64,000 bases of DNA from Spartobacteria bacterium. Its GTDB lineage: Bacteria; Verrucomicrobiota; Verrucomicrobiia; Chthoniobacterales; UBA10450. The notes beneath the pieces were generated by a model, which worked only from the letters and a program-made list of their open reading frames with translations, was not told where the DNA came from and searched no databases. Numbering within the stretch: the first letter of the stretch is position 1; every line of letters begins with the position of its first letter. Shown here one piece after another: positions 18,361 to 27,239 of this stretch. The position numbers were made by a program, and so were the translations under genes. The stretch lies in contig PMTM01000006.1 of assembly GCA_003167365.1 (NCBI GenBank), positions 516,391 through 580,390 of the forward strand. Reading direction: 5' to 3'.

Positions 18361-18804
18361 ATGAGAATTGTTACACCAATTCCTCACAAGAAAGCCCGGA
18401 TCGAGATCATTCCGTTGATCGACATCATGTTTTTTCTCCTCGCCAGCTTCATGATGGTGAGCTTGAGCCAGGTCCACATGAAGGGCATCAAGGTCACGCT
18501 GCCCACTGGTGTTTCCGGTGAAACCCAAAACAAGCGCGAATATGTCAGTTTATCGGTCGATAAGGATGGTTACTTTTATTTCGACAAGACGCAGATCGCT
18601 TTAGAAGAAGTTTTGCCGAAACTACAAGCGATCTATCAAACAAGTCCCGACGCGAAGATATTTATTCGCGGCGATCGCGATGCGCTTCACGGCAATGTGA
18701 TTATCTTGCTCGATCGAGTCCGTTCGTCCGGATACAATAGGATCGCGTTCGAGATTAAGAGTGAAGCGGGAAAGGCGATTCCGGCGCCGGGAGCGATCCC
18801 ATAA
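18361..18804 (+). CDS. exbD: ExbD/TolR-type transporter subunit (first copy)
   Basis: The 147-residue protein has one N-terminal membrane helix containing the proton-carrying Asp (IIPLIDIMFFLLASFMMV, about residues 17-34) and a periplasmic C-terminal domain with IFIRGDRDALHG. ExbD works with ExbB as the stator motor for TonB. Its first 45 residues are almost identical to those of the gene at 19446, while the periplasmic halves differ clearly. Confidence 0.92.
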   Translation: MRIVTPIPHKKARIEIIPLIDIMFFLLASFMMVSLSQVHMKGIKVTLPTGVSGETQNKREYVSLSVDKDGYFYFDKTQIALEEVLPKLQAIYQTSPDAKIFIRGDRDALHGNVIILLDRVRSSGYNRIAFEIKSEAGKAIPAPGAIP

Positions 18805-18806
18805 TT

Positions 18807-19436
18807 ATGCCGAATATGCCAAAGCCATTGCTTTATCGGCCTCCCCCGAGATGGCACGTTTGGGCGGCGCTTGGTGGCGCAGTATTGCTCCATTTGACCG
18901 CCGTTGTCGCGGCGATGAAGCGCGAACCTCCGCCGATGGACCTGTCTGCAATTCCAGACGCGGTAGTGATTGGTCTCGACCAGGCACCACCTGACCCCGA
19001 ACCGACTCCGCCGCCCGAGGAGCCGGACGCGCCGCCTCCGCCTCCGCCTCCGACATCGGTACCGGAGTTCGTGGAAGAACAACCGACTCCGCCCCCCAAA
19101 AAGACCACACAGAAGTTTCAGCCCATCGCGCGACCTCAGGTTGCTGCGGCTGGCCCGGTGTCCATTTCGAATGCGAAAGCACTGGCCATCAGTGCGCCGC
19201 GACCGGAATACCCGTACGAAGCGCGGAGTCGTCACATTACCGGCAGCGGGGTTTGCGTCGTGACAGTTGACGCTGGCAGCGGGAGCGTGAACGATGCGAC
19301 CATGGCGGTAAGCATCGGCAACCCGATCCTCGATAATTCTGCGGTTAGCGCGTTCCGACGATGGAAATTTAAGCCGGGAACGGTTTCGAGAGTGAAAATT
19401 CCGATCACATTCACCATGTCCGGCGCGTCGTACTGA
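18807..19436 (+). CDS. tonB: TonB energy transducer
   Basis: A 209-residue protein with the usual TonB plan. A short cytoplasmic start and one membrane helix (WAALGGAVLLHLTAVVAAM, about residues 18-36) precede a Pro/Glu-rich periplasmic spacer (about 55-100). The folded C-terminal domain (RPEYPYEARSRHITGSG...AFRRWKFKPG) contacts TonB boxes of outer-membrane receptors. It starts two bases after exbD. No receptor gene is in the window, so the cargo is unknown. Confidence 0.9.
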   Translation: MPNMPKPLLYRPPPRWHVWAALGGAVLLHLTAVVAAMKREPPPMDLSAIPDAVVIGLDQAPPDPEPTPPPEEPDAPPPPPPPTSVPEFVEEQPTPPPKKTTQKFQPIARPQVAAAGPVSISNAKALAISAPRPEYPYEARSRHITGSGVCVVTVDAGSGSVNDATMAVSIGNPILDNSAVSAFRRWKFKPGTVSRVKIPITFTMSGASY

Positions 19437-19445
19437 TATTTTGCT

Positions 19446-19868
19446 ATGAAAGTCTCTTCACCGATCCCGAAAAAACGAGCGCGTATCGAGATCATTCCGT
19501 TGATCGATATCATGTTCTTTCTGCTCGCCAGCTTCATGATGGTGAGCCTGAGCCAGACGCACATGAAAGGCATTCGCGTTGCTCTTCCGTCGCCTACCGC
19601 CGTGAAGACGACGCCGGATCCGACCGTTGTTAACATTCAAGTGCTCGCCGGCGATGCCACTTACATCAATCGACAATTCGTTGCCGACGACCAGGTTCTC
19701 CCGACGCTTTATCAACTGCACCAGAGCAATCCGGGCGTGAAAGTCTCGATCAGCGCTGATAAGGAAGCGCTGCATGGCGACGTGATCACGCTTCTGGACC
19801 GCGTGCGTTCGACCGGTATTTCCAAGATTGGCTATCAGATAAAAGCGGCGCCGTCGGCCCCGCATTAA
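19446..19868 (+). CDS. exbD: ExbD/TolR-type transporter subunit (second copy)
   Basis: The 140 residues have the same membrane segment as the first copy (IIPLIDIMFFLLASFMMV with its proton-path Asp), followed by a different periplasmic domain ending KIGYQIKA. Two ExbD paralogues on either side of tonB in one operon suggest that ExbD hetero-oligomers, or alternative ExbD partners, serve one ExbB. It closes the operon nine bases after tonB. Confidence 0.92.
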   Translation: MKVSSPIPKKRARIEIIPLIDIMFFLLASFMMVSLSQTHMKGIRVALPSPTAVKTTPDPTVVNIQVLAGDATYINRQFVADDQVLPTLYQLHQSNPGVKVSISADKEALHGDVITLLDRVRSTGISKIGYQIKAAPSAPH

Positions 19869-19936
19869 TCGCGGCCCCACACGCGAGCCTTCGCATCGCG
19901 GTAACATCTCGCAAAGCGCGAATCTGCAAACGCCGA

Positions 19937-20533
19937 TCAGCGCAGAGTACTAAGATGGTGAGCTAGTTTGCGCGCAGCTTGCGCACGGTGGCTGATTTCG
20001 TTTTTCATTTCCGCGGGCAATTCCGCAAACGTCCGATCGAAACCTTTGGGCACGAAAATCGGGTCGTAGCCAAATCCGTGTTCGCCGTGCGGCAGATCGA
20101 TGATGACGCCTTCCGCAACTCCTTCGAACGTGTTCAGCAATTTGCCTTCGCGGGCGAGCGCGATCACACAGCGGAATCGCGCCGTCAGTTTCGGCCTCGA
20201 GACATTCCTGCGTGCGAGCTCGCTTAATAACTTGTCGACATTCTGCTCATCGGTCGCTTCCTGGCCTGCATAACGAGCCGAATAAACTCCCGGAGCGCCG
20301 TCGAGTGCATCGACTTCAAGTCCGGAATCGTCCGCGGCCACGAGCAGATGTCGATCTTGCGAAGCAGCGAGGGCTTTCAAGACCGCATTTTCTTCGAATG
20401 TGGCCCCCGTTTCCTCGATTTCCCGTGCGTCCGGCACGCTCGAAAAATCGCACACCTCAAATTCCTTCCCGAGAATCTCGGCGAACTCGCGCGTCTTGTG
20501 CGCGTTGCGTGTTGCGAGGAGCAAGCGAAGCAT
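19937..20533 (-). CDS. rdgB: Non-canonical purine NTP pyrophosphatase (RdgB/HAM1 family)
   Basis: The enzyme cleans the nucleotide pool by converting ITP, dITP and XTP to monophosphates. The 198-residue protein opens with the family motif LLLATRNAHKTREF. It carries ETGATFEENAVLKA (about residues 41-54), the DDSGLEVDALDGAPGVYSAR core and the C-terminal HGEHGFGYDPIFVP and ISHRAQA. It is a lone gene converging with the Ton operon and divergent from leuS. Confidence 0.93.
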   Translation of the reverse strand: MLRLLLATRNAHKTREFAEILGKEFEVCDFSSVPDAREIEETGATFEENAVLKALAASQDRHLLVAADDSGLEVDALDGAPGVYSARYAGQEATDEQNVDKLLSELARRNVSRPKLTARFRCVIALAREGKLLNTFEGVAEGVIIDLPHGEHGFGYDPIFVPKGFDRTFAELPAEMKNEISHRAQAARKLAHHLSTLR

Positions 20534-20537
20534 GTTT

Positions 20538-20613
20538 GACAGGATTTACAGAATTAACTCGATTAAATTTACAGGAACTTAGTTTTAATCCTGCGAATCT
20601 TGTTAATCCTGTC
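20538..20613. repeat. Inverted repeat with GACAGGATT arms
   Basis: GACAGGATT at 20538-20546 is answered by AATCCTGTC at 20605-20613. Between them lie further degenerate ACAGGATT-like units (TTACAGAATTAA, TTTACAGGAAC, TTTTAATCCTG). It occupies the divergent gap between rdgB and leuS, so it must contain or border both promoters. Confidence 0.7.
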
Positions 20614-20625
20614 TAACTCTTCTTC

Positions 20626-23268
20626 ATGAGCGAGCGACGCAAACCCTATCCATTCGATCAGATCGAGCCGAAGTGGCAGGCGATTTGGGACGAACGCCAA
20701 CTTTTCCACGCGCTCAACCCAGGCGAGGGAAATTTCGATCCGGCCAAACCGAAGTTCTACGTGCTCGACATGTTTCCCTATCCGAGCGGCGCCGGCTTGC
20801 ACGTCGGTCATCCGGAAGGTTACACCGCCACCGACATCGTGGCGCGTTATAAGCGGATGCGCGGCTTCAATGTTCTTCATCCGATGGGCTGGGATGCGTT
20901 CGGCCTGCCGGCGGAACAATACGCGATTAAGACAGGGCAACATCCATCGATCACCACGCGTGACAACGTTGCGAAATTCAAATCGCAGCTAGAACGCATC
21001 GGTTTCTCTTACGATTGGCAGCGCGAGGTCAACACCACCGATCCGCGCTATTTCAAATGGACGCAGTGGATCTTCCTCAAGATTTACAACTCGTGGTTCA
21101 ATCCGGAAACAAACAAGGCCGAACCGATCTCGACTTACAGAGGCGATGATCCCGATAGTGTGAGGCTTGCCTATATCGCCGAGGTTCCGGTGAATTGGTG
21201 CCCGGAGCTCGGGACCGTCTTGGCGAACGAAGAAGTTATTGATGGAAAAAGCGAAGTCGGCGGCTTTCCAGTGGTGCGGCGTCCGATGCGGCAATGGATG
21301 TTGCGTATTACCGCCTTTGCCGAGCGATTGATTGACGAACTCGACGGCCTCGACTGGCCGCAGTCGATCAAATTGTTGCAGCGCAATTGGATCGGTCGCA
21401 GTGAAGGCGCGGAAATTGATTTTGCAGTAGCGGGAGTCGCTGACTCCGGCGCCGCGGTCACCGATCGCGGCCACAAGATCCGGGTTTTCACCACCCGGCC
21501 GGACACGCTTTACGGCGGGACTTATCTCGTGCTCGCGCCGGAGCATTCGCTGGTCGATCTAATCGTGAAGAAAGAGCAATGGCCAGCGATGCGCGAATAT
21601 CGAGAAAAGACCGCCCGCAAAAGCGATTTGGAACGGACCGAACTCTCGAAAGAAAAAACCGGCGTGTTTTCCGGAGCGTTCGCGATCAATCCAGCGACCA
21701 ACCAAAAAATTCCAATCTGGATCGCTGACTATGTGCTGATCGGCTACGGGACCGGCGCGATCGGCGGCGTGCCGGCGCATGACGAACGCGATTTCGAGTT
21801 CGCGAAAAAATTCGATCTGCCGTTCGTCGAAGTCGTCCAGCCGTCCGGCGGCGAACCCGCGATGGGCTTTACCGGCGAAGGCATTGCCATCAATTCGCCG
21901 ATCATCAACGGCCTGAGCACGCGGGAAGCCAAAAGGAAAATCATCGCATGGCTGGAGCAGCGTGGTCAGGCCAAAGGGGCGGTCAATTACAAATTGCGCG
22001 ACTGGTTGTTCTCACGGCAGCGTTATTGGGGCGAGCCGTTCCCGGTTGTCTGGCAAGATGGACACCATCGCGCGCTCGATGAATCGGAGCTGCCGATTGT
22101 TCCGCCGCCACTCGACGATTACAAACCGACTGGCACCGGCGAACCGCCGCTCGCGAAAGCGAAAGATTGGGTTCGTTATTCCGAGAAAGCGTCGCGCGAA
22201 ACCAACACGATGCCGCAATGGGCCGGCTCCTGTTGGTATTATTTAAGGTATTGCGATCCGCAAAACGACCAGCGCTTCGTCGGCGAAGAAGCGGAGCGCT
22301 ATTGGATGGGCGATTCGACTGCGGGAATCGGACTGCAGAATGCGGAAAGAAAGAGCGTTGCCGCCGGCTCAATCCGCAATCAACCAGGCGGGGTCGATCT
22401 TTACGTGGGCGGAACGGAGCACGCAGTGTTGCACCTGCTTTATGCGCGCTTCTGGCACAAGGTGCTCTTCGATCTTGGTTATTTGTCTAAGCCGGAGCCG
22501 TTCCAGCGTTTAGTGAATCAGGGAATTATTCTGGGCGAAGACAATCAAAAGATGTCGAAGAGCCGCGGGAACGTGATCAGTCCCGACGACGTGATCGAGA
22601 GTTACGGCGCGGATGCATTTCGTTGTTACGAGATGTTTATGGGGCCGCTCGAACAAATGAAACCGTGGAGCATGCGCGGCGTCGAAGGCGTGGCGCGCTT
22701 TCTGGCGCGGGTTTGGCGTTTGATGATGAGCGAGAATCAGGCGGGCGAGTGGGAGCTTTCTTCCAAGGTAAAGGATATCGAGCCGGACAAACCGCAACAA
22801 AAAATCATGCACGCGACGATCAAAAAAGTCACCGGAGACATCGAGGCGCTTTCGTTCAACACCGCCATCGCGCAGATGATGATTTTTGTGAACGCGTTTA
22901 CCAACGTGGAAACGATCCCGCTATCCGCGATGCGGACATTCCTAGTCTTGCTCAATCCGTTCGCGCCGCATCTCAGCTCGGAGTTGTGGGAAAAACTAAA
23001 TAAACAATTTGGCAAATCGGATGGCGATATCACGGAGCAGAGCTGGCCTGATTACGACGAGCGGGTGCTCGTTGAAGATGAAGTCGAAATCGCCGTGCAG
23101 GTGAATGGCAAGGTCCGAGACCGAGTGCGATTGTCGATCTCTGCGACGGAAGACGAAGTAAAGGCTGCAGTTCTCGCGAGCCCCAAGATTCAACAACTCA
23201 CCGCCGGCCACACTGTGGCCAAGGTCGTCGTTGTTCCCAAAAAACTTGTAAACATTGTCGTCAATTAA
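20626..23268 (+). CDS. leuS: Leucyl-tRNA synthetase
   Basis: This class I enzyme charges tRNA-Leu. The 880-residue sequence includes the HIGH-type motif in [17 protein letters not shown] (about residues 50-66) and the CP1 editing insertion with [19 protein letters not shown]. It also has the KMSKS loop ([10 protein letters not shown]) and a typical C-terminal domain ending in the [12 protein letters not shown] strand. The length matches the bacterial family. Confidence 0.98.
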   Translation: MSERRKPYPFDQIEPKWQAIWDERQLFHALNPGEGNFDPAKPKFYVLDMFPYPSGAGLHVGHPEGYTATDIVARYKRMRGFNVLHPMGWDAFGLPAEQYAIKTGQHPSITTRDNVAKFKSQLERIGFSYDWQREVNTTDPRYFKWTQWIFLKIYNSWFNPETNKAEPISTYRGDDPDSVRLAYIAEVPVNWCPELGTVLANEEVIDGKSEVGGFPVVRRPMRQWMLRITAFAERLIDELDGLDWPQSIKLLQRNWIGRSEGAEIDFAVAGVADSGAAVTDRGHKIRVFTTRPDTLYGGTYLVLAPEHSLVDLIVKKEQWPAMREYREKTARKSDLERTELSKEKTGVFSGAFAINPATNQKIPIWIADYVLIGYGTGAIGGVPAHDERDFEFAKKFDLPFVEVVQPSGGEPAMGFTGEGIAINSPIINGLSTREAKRKIIAWLEQRGQAKGAVNYKLRDWLFSRQRYWGEPFPVVWQDGHHRALDESELPIVPPPLDDYKPTGTGEPPLAKAKDWVRYSEKASRETNTMPQWAGSCWYYLRYCDPQNDQRFVGEEAERYWMGDSTAGIGLQNAERKSVAAGSIRNQPGGVDLYVGGTEHAVLHLLYARFWHKVLFDLGYLSKPEPFQRLVNQGIILGEDNQKMSKSRGNVISPDDVIESYGADAFRCYEMFMGPLEQMKPWSMRGVEGVARFLARVWRLMMSENQAGEWELSSKVKDIEPDKPQQKIMHATIKKVTGDIEALSFNTAIAQMMIFVNAFTNVETIPLSAMRTFLVLLNPFAPHLSSELWEKLNKQFGKSDGDITEQSWPDYDERVLVEDEVEIAVQVNGKVRDRVRLSISATEDEVKAAVLASPKIQQLTAGHTVAKVVVVPKKLVNIVVN

Positions 23269-23285
23269 TTAGGCCACCACGTATC

Positions 23286-23474
23286 ATGTTGAAGGAATTC
23301 AAAGAATTCGCCGCCAAAAGAAATGCAATTGATCTCGCCGTCGGTGTGATTATCGGAGCGGCCTTCGGGAGAATCATCACCTCGGTGGTCGAAGATCTTC
23401 TAATGCCGCCGCTGGGTAAAATCATCGGCAATCTCGACTTTAGTAGTCACCTGACGGAAAACGCGACGCGTTAA
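23286..23474 (+). pseudogene. mscL: Truncated MscL mechanosensitive channel (N-terminal half)
   Basis: The 62 residues match the start of MscL closely: [20 protein letters not shown], then [35 protein letters not shown], covering the N-helix and first membrane helix. Normal MscL is about 130-150 residues with a second membrane helix. Here a stop comes right after the periplasmic loop begins, and no second helix is found in any frame of the next 180 bases. It is probably a decayed gene: a channel needs both helices. It starts 17 bases after leuS. Confidence 0.75.
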
Positions 23475-23656
23475 GCTGCAGCGGACCGGTCATTATCTGG
23501 CTCAAAAAAAACGCGGGACTGTCCGTCGCGAAGAACGTTTCCTGCTCCAAAAGCCTGCACTCGATGATAGTGCGCGTGCCCGAAAGATCGACGATGGCGG
23601 GAAATTATTTCTTGCGCGACCACGCTTCGATGGTATTGACCCCGCGTGATTTACAA

Positions 23657-24178
23657 ATGTCGAACTTCCTGAAGTTTGCCCTTGGGGCGCTGCTGGCATT
23701 TCTCGTGGCCAGTTGCGCAGAACCGCCAACCACAAAACCGGCCGCCACGGCCAGCACCAGCGGTCATCGCCTGCAAAAGGTGCGCACCACCGCGTACACG
23801 CACACCGAAAAAGGAGGAAAGCGTAATGCTGTTGGCACTTATCTGGCCAGCCGCACCGTGAGGAGTGCTGCTTCCGATTGGTCGCGCTATCCGCTCGGCA
23901 CACGGTTCCGCATTATCGATACCAACGAAGTGTATCAGATCGACGATTACGGGACGGCGCTGGTCGGAACCAACACCATCGATCTTTACAAAACGAGTCG
24001 CCTGGAAATGCGTCGCTGGGGTGTGCGCCATGTCGACATCGACATTTTGGCGTGGGGCTCCGAGGCGGAAAGCTTGCGAGTGCTCACGCCGCGCGCAAAA
24101 CACCGTCAGGTTCGGCAGATGATTGTGGCGCTGCAGAAAAAATCGATGGCGCGTTCTTTAGGCGTGCGGGTCGATTGA
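23657..24178 (+). CDS. 3D-domain lipoprotein
   Basis: A lipoprotein signal ends in LVASC at about residues 13-17 of this 173-residue form, followed by a short linker. A 3D domain follows (named for its three conserved Asp), with VRTTAYTHTEKGG (about 41-53), PLGTRFRI, the YQIDDYG core (about 97-103), NTIDLY and VDIDIL. Such double-psi barrels occur in peptidoglycan lytic enzymes of the MltA/YocH type. The ATG at 23657 is chosen because it gives the lipoprotein signal; the frame is open upstream to 23564. Confidence 0.75.
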   Translation: MSNFLKFALGALLAFLVASCAEPPTTKPAATASTSGHRLQKVRTTAYTHTEKGGKRNAVGTYLASRTVRSAASDWSRYPLGTRFRIIDTNEVYQIDDYGTALVGTNTIDLYKTSRLEMRRWGVRHVDIDILAWGSEAESLRVLTPRAKHRQVRQMIVALQKKSMARSLGVRVD

Positions 24179-24209
24179 TTAACTGCGCAGCTGGATCATT
24201 TTCGTCGAA

Positions 24210-25181
24210 ATGAAGATTCTGGTTGTCGGCGGCGCCGGCTATATCGGTAGCGTTTGCGCCGAGCTGCTCCTCAACGAAGGCCACGATGTCGCCATCTTCG
24301 ATAACCTAACCGAGGGGCATCGCGCCGCGGTCGATCCTCGCGCCACGTTTAGCGAGGGCGACCTGTCGGATCGGCAATCGATCGGCGCTGCGATTTCAAC
24401 GGTTCGGCCCGATGCCGTGATGCATTTCGCCGCGAACGCTCTCGTCGGTGAGTCGATGGAGAATCCGTCCAAATATTTCCGCAACAATGTCGGCAACGGA
24501 CTGAACCTTCTGGACGCCATAGTGGAATCGCGCGTTGCGCGTCTCGTGTTTTCCTCGACCTGCGCAATCTTCGGCCCGCCCGATCGCTTGCCAATAGATG
24601 AAACGTTGCCGGCGCAACCGATCAACCCGTACGGCGAATCGAAGCTAGCCTTCGAAAAGATTCTCAGATGGTACGACCAAATTCACGGACTAAAATTTAT
24701 TGCGCTCCGTTATTTCAATGCCGCGGGAGCGTCTGAAAAATTTGGTGAAGATCATCGTGTGGAAACACATCTCATCCCGAATGTTTTGCAGGTCGCGCTC
24801 GGGCAAAAACCGGAAGTGGCGATTTTCGGGACCGATTATGAAACGCCGGATGGGACATGCATCCGAGATTACATTCACATTCTTGATCTGGCCCGTGCCC
24901 ATATTCTCGCGCTCGGGTCCAAGAAAAGTGATTTCTATAATCTGGGGACGGGTGGGGGTTCCAGTGTCCGTGAAGTGATCGACACGGCCGGAAAAATAAC
25001 CGGCCGCAAGATCAACGTCGTCGAAAAGCCGCGCCGTCCGGGCGACCCACCGCGTCTCATCGCTTCCTCGGAAAAGATCCAGCGCGAGCTTGGTTGGAAA
25101 CCGCAATTCCAATCGCTCGACGCCATCATCGAAAGCGCCTGGAAATGGCACCAAAAATTTCCGACCGGCTACGGCGATTGA
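24210..25181 (+). CDS. galE: UDP-glucose 4-epimerase
   Basis: GalE interconverts UDP-glucose and UDP-galactose. The 323-residue extended SDR protein has the NAD-binding GGAGYIGS (residues 7-14), the catalytic Ser region FSSTCAIFG and the YGESKLAFE Tyr-x3-Lys pair (about 147-151). It also has RYFNAAGA and the C-terminal CIRDYIHILDLA that distinguishes GalE from related epimerases. It probably supplies galactose for surface glycans. Confidence 0.92.
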   Translation: MKILVVGGAGYIGSVCAELLLNEGHDVAIFDNLTEGHRAAVDPRATFSEGDLSDRQSIGAAISTVRPDAVMHFAANALVGESMENPSKYFRNNVGNGLNLLDAIVESRVARLVFSSTCAIFGPPDRLPIDETLPAQPINPYGESKLAFEKILRWYDQIHGLKFIALRYFNAAGASEKFGEDHRVETHLIPNVLQVALGQKPEVAIFGTDYETPDGTCIRDYIHILDLARAHILALGSKKSDFYNLGTGGGSSVREVIDTAGKITGRKINVVEKPRRPGDPPRLIASSEKIQRELGWKPQFQSLDAIIESAWKWHQKFPTGYGD

Positions 25182-25237
25182 ATGTGGGAGGGACCTTAGT
25201 GTCCCGATCATCGCCGCACCAAGGGCGACTTCCACCT
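25182..25237. repeat. Short intergenic palindromic element
   Basis: A GGGAGGGACC...TGTCCCGATC core with flanking GTGG..CCAC arms lies between galE and the terminator of the convergent gene. It resembles the other intergenic hairpins of this window, but its boundaries are unclear. Confidence 0.4.
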
Positions 25238-25238
25238 T

Positions 25239-25278
25239 AAAAACAAAAAGCGCCCACGGAGTTTCTTCCGCGGGCGCT
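25239..25278 (-). terminator. Rho-independent terminator for the minus-strand gene at 25304
   Basis: A 12-bp stem (25249-25260 with 25267-25278, one G-U pair) has a 6-base loop. On the minus strand it is followed by TTTTTGTTTTT. The T-run lies only on the minus-strand side, so it stops transcription coming from the gene at 25304-25729. Confidence 0.85.
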
Positions 25279-25303
25279 CTGAATTCTTGAAACTGGATCC
25301 GTC

Positions 25304-25729
25304 TTACGGCTTGGTTGTAGTTGTCGTGGTGGTCTCTTCCTTTTTGTAAACCTCCACTGGTTTCGTCAAGGTCACCCTGGTGACAACCATGCGATCTCCC
25401 TCTTTCACATAGGTGTAGGTCACCGGCATGTCCGGGCGAAGAGTCGTCCATTCGACCACTTTGCCATCCGGGTCGACCAAAACGGTTTTCTTGGTGTAAT
25501 AATATTTCACCGGCGCCGTGGTCGTTTCCGAGCGGAAGCTGATGTTGTCCGATCCGGGCGTATAAGCGGTGATGGTGCCGGCGCCGTTCAAGTCCGTCGT
25601 GCTGGTGCTGACCGCGGTTCCGCCGGCGTTGGTCGTAGTGGTTGTGCTGCTAGTCTGCGCGAAAGCTGTGGCCGCCACTACGCAAGCCATGCCCGTCGCC
25701 AATATTTTCATTAATCTCGTTTGTTTCAT
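25304..25729 (-). CDS. Hypothetical secreted Thr-rich protein
   Basis: No known family is evident. The 141 residues start with a clear signal peptide (MKILATGMACVVAATAFAQ, from residue 7). A Thr/Ser-rich stretch, a core with two similar beta-like segments (YYYTKKTVLVDPDGKVVEW and YTYVKEGDRMVVTRV) and a run of seven Thr at the end follow. The likely location is periplasm or cell surface. It is a single gene with its own terminator. The inner ATG (residue 7) may be the true start. Confidence 0.7.
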   Translation of the reverse strand: MKQTRLMKILATGMACVVAATAFAQTSSTTTTTNAGGTAVSTSTTDLNGAGTITAYTPGSDNISFRSETTTAPVKYYYTKKTVLVDPDGKVVEWTTLRPDMPVTYTYVKEGDRMVVTRVTLTKPVEVYKKEETTTTTTTKP

Positions 25730-25881
25730 ATTTGTTCTTTGCTTTGGTTAAACGGATGCTCTCCGTCGTGAATAGCTTTGACTCATCGCGGCCGGCCTTT
25801 ATTCGACCGCATCTTAGTTTCGTAAATTGCTTGCCGTTTGGTTGCATCGATAATCCGGCGCAATTGCCCGGCACACATTGA

Positions 25882-27123
25882 ATGCAAGCTCTACCAGGTT
25901 TTCGTGATTTTCTTCCGACCGACTGCGCCGCGCGCAATTACATCTTTGCGCACTGGCGCGAAGTCGCCCGGCGCTACGGCTTTGTCGAGTGGGATGGCCC
26001 GGTGCTCGAGCCGACCGAGCTTTACCGAAAAAAAAGCGGGGACGAAATCATCGGTCAGCTTTTCAATTTCACCGACAAAGGCGAACGCGAAGTCGCGTTG
26101 CGGCCGGAACTGACGCCCACGCTCGCGCGCATTATCGCGGCGCACGAACGCGAGTTTAAGAAGCCACTGAAATGGTTTTCGATCGGTTCATGCTTTCGCT
26201 ACGAAAAGCAGCAGCGCGGACGATTGCGCGAACATATCCAACTCAACTGCGACGTTATTGGCGAGCCCGGCCTGGCCGCGGACATCGAGTTGGTCGCTCT
26301 TTCCATCGACATCCTGCGCGTATTCGGTTTCAACGAAAAAGATTTCGTTGTCCGCATTAGCGACCGTGAATTTTGGATCGACTTCCTGAAGTCGCAGAAT
26401 GTTCCCGAAGCGAGCTGGCAGGAGATTCTGCAAACCATCGACAAGTCCGAGCGCGAGCCGCGTGAAAAGACGATCGAAAAACTCGGCGCGCTCTCTGATC
26501 CGGTGCTGGCCATCCTGGAAAAAGGCGGCCGCAGCGAAAAACTGGAGAAACTGGTCGACGGCTTGCGCGCTCGCGGCCTCGCTGATTTTGTCGACGTCGA
26601 TGTCCGGATCGTTCGCGGGCTCGCTTATTACACTGGAATTGTGTTCGAGGTTTTTGACCGTGTCGGAAAGCTGCGTGCGGTTGCTGGCGGCGGCCGCTAC
26701 GACAACTTGATCGAGCAGCTCAGCGACGGCGCAACAAAATTGCCGGCGGTCGGTTTTGCCATGGGCGACGTGGTGCTGGGCGAGCTAATCAAAGATCGCC
26801 CAACCGCGAGCCAAAAGATGGAAACGACCCTGCGCGATGAGAGCAAGATTGATATTTACGTTGTCGTCGCGAAAGAAGAACGTCGCGCGGATGCGCTCGC
26901 CCAGGTTCAGCAATTACGCGATGGCGGCTATCGCGTCGATTACCCGCTCGTACCGGAGAAGGTCGGCAAGCAATTCCAGCTCGCTGAAGATTTAGGTGCG
27001 ACCATCGCGGTTCTCTACGGCGATGAATGGCCGCAGGTGAAAGTGAAGACACTGGCCACACGCGAGGAAAAACTAGTGCCAAACAGCGATCTTTTCGCGC
27101 GTATCGATTCATTGCTCAGGTAG
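25882..27123 (+). CDS. hisS: Histidyl-tRNA synthetase
   Basis: This class II synthetase charges tRNA-His. Visible are the motif 1 start (LPGFRDFLP), motif 2 in FSIGSCFRYEKQQRGR (about residues 99-114), the histidine-binding RGLAYYTGIVFEVF, GGGRYDNL and a C-terminal anticodon-binding domain (IDIYVVVAKEE...). The protein is 413 residues, normal for bacteria. The TAG stop lies inside the arm of an inverted repeat that follows the gene. Confidence 0.96.
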   Translation: MQALPGFRDFLPTDCAARNYIFAHWREVARRYGFVEWDGPVLEPTELYRKKSGDEIIGQLFNFTDKGEREVALRPELTPTLARIIAAHEREFKKPLKWFSIGSCFRYEKQQRGRLREHIQLNCDVIGEPGLAADIELVALSIDILRVFGFNEKDFVVRISDREFWIDFLKSQNVPEASWQEILQTIDKSEREPREKTIEKLGALSDPVLAILEKGGRSEKLEKLVDGLRARGLADFVDVDVRIVRGLAYYTGIVFEVFDRVGKLRAVAGGGRYDNLIEQLSDGATKLPAVGFAMGDVVLGELIKDRPTASQKMETTLRDESKIDIYVVVAKEERRADALAQVQQLRDGGYRVDYPLVPEKVGKQFQLAEDLGATIAVLYGDEWPQVKVKTLATREEKLVPNSDLFARIDSLLR

Positions 27124-27197
27124 GGATGCACCTCCGGGGCGTCCGTCGAAATCCTCTGGTCAACAAGTCGGACGGCTCGGAGATTCCGTCCCTACCT
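27118..27197. repeat. Inverted repeat with AGGTAGGGA arms between hisS and aspS
   Basis: AGGTAGGGA at 27118-27126 is exactly complementary to TCCCTACCT at 27189-27197. The inner part has further complementarity (CGTCCG..CGGACG). The first arm contains the hisS stop codon TAG (27121-27123), so the element has inserted at, or evolved over, the end of the gene. Confidence 0.75.
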
Positions 27198-27239
27198 AAT
27201 CGCTTGCCAGATTCTTCGGTTCGCCCAGAGTGAGAGCGC

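Noticed and set aside
23475-23656. Continuation of mscL in another frame
   Set aside because: One frame is open for about 45 codons, but its translation is charged and lacks a second membrane helix.
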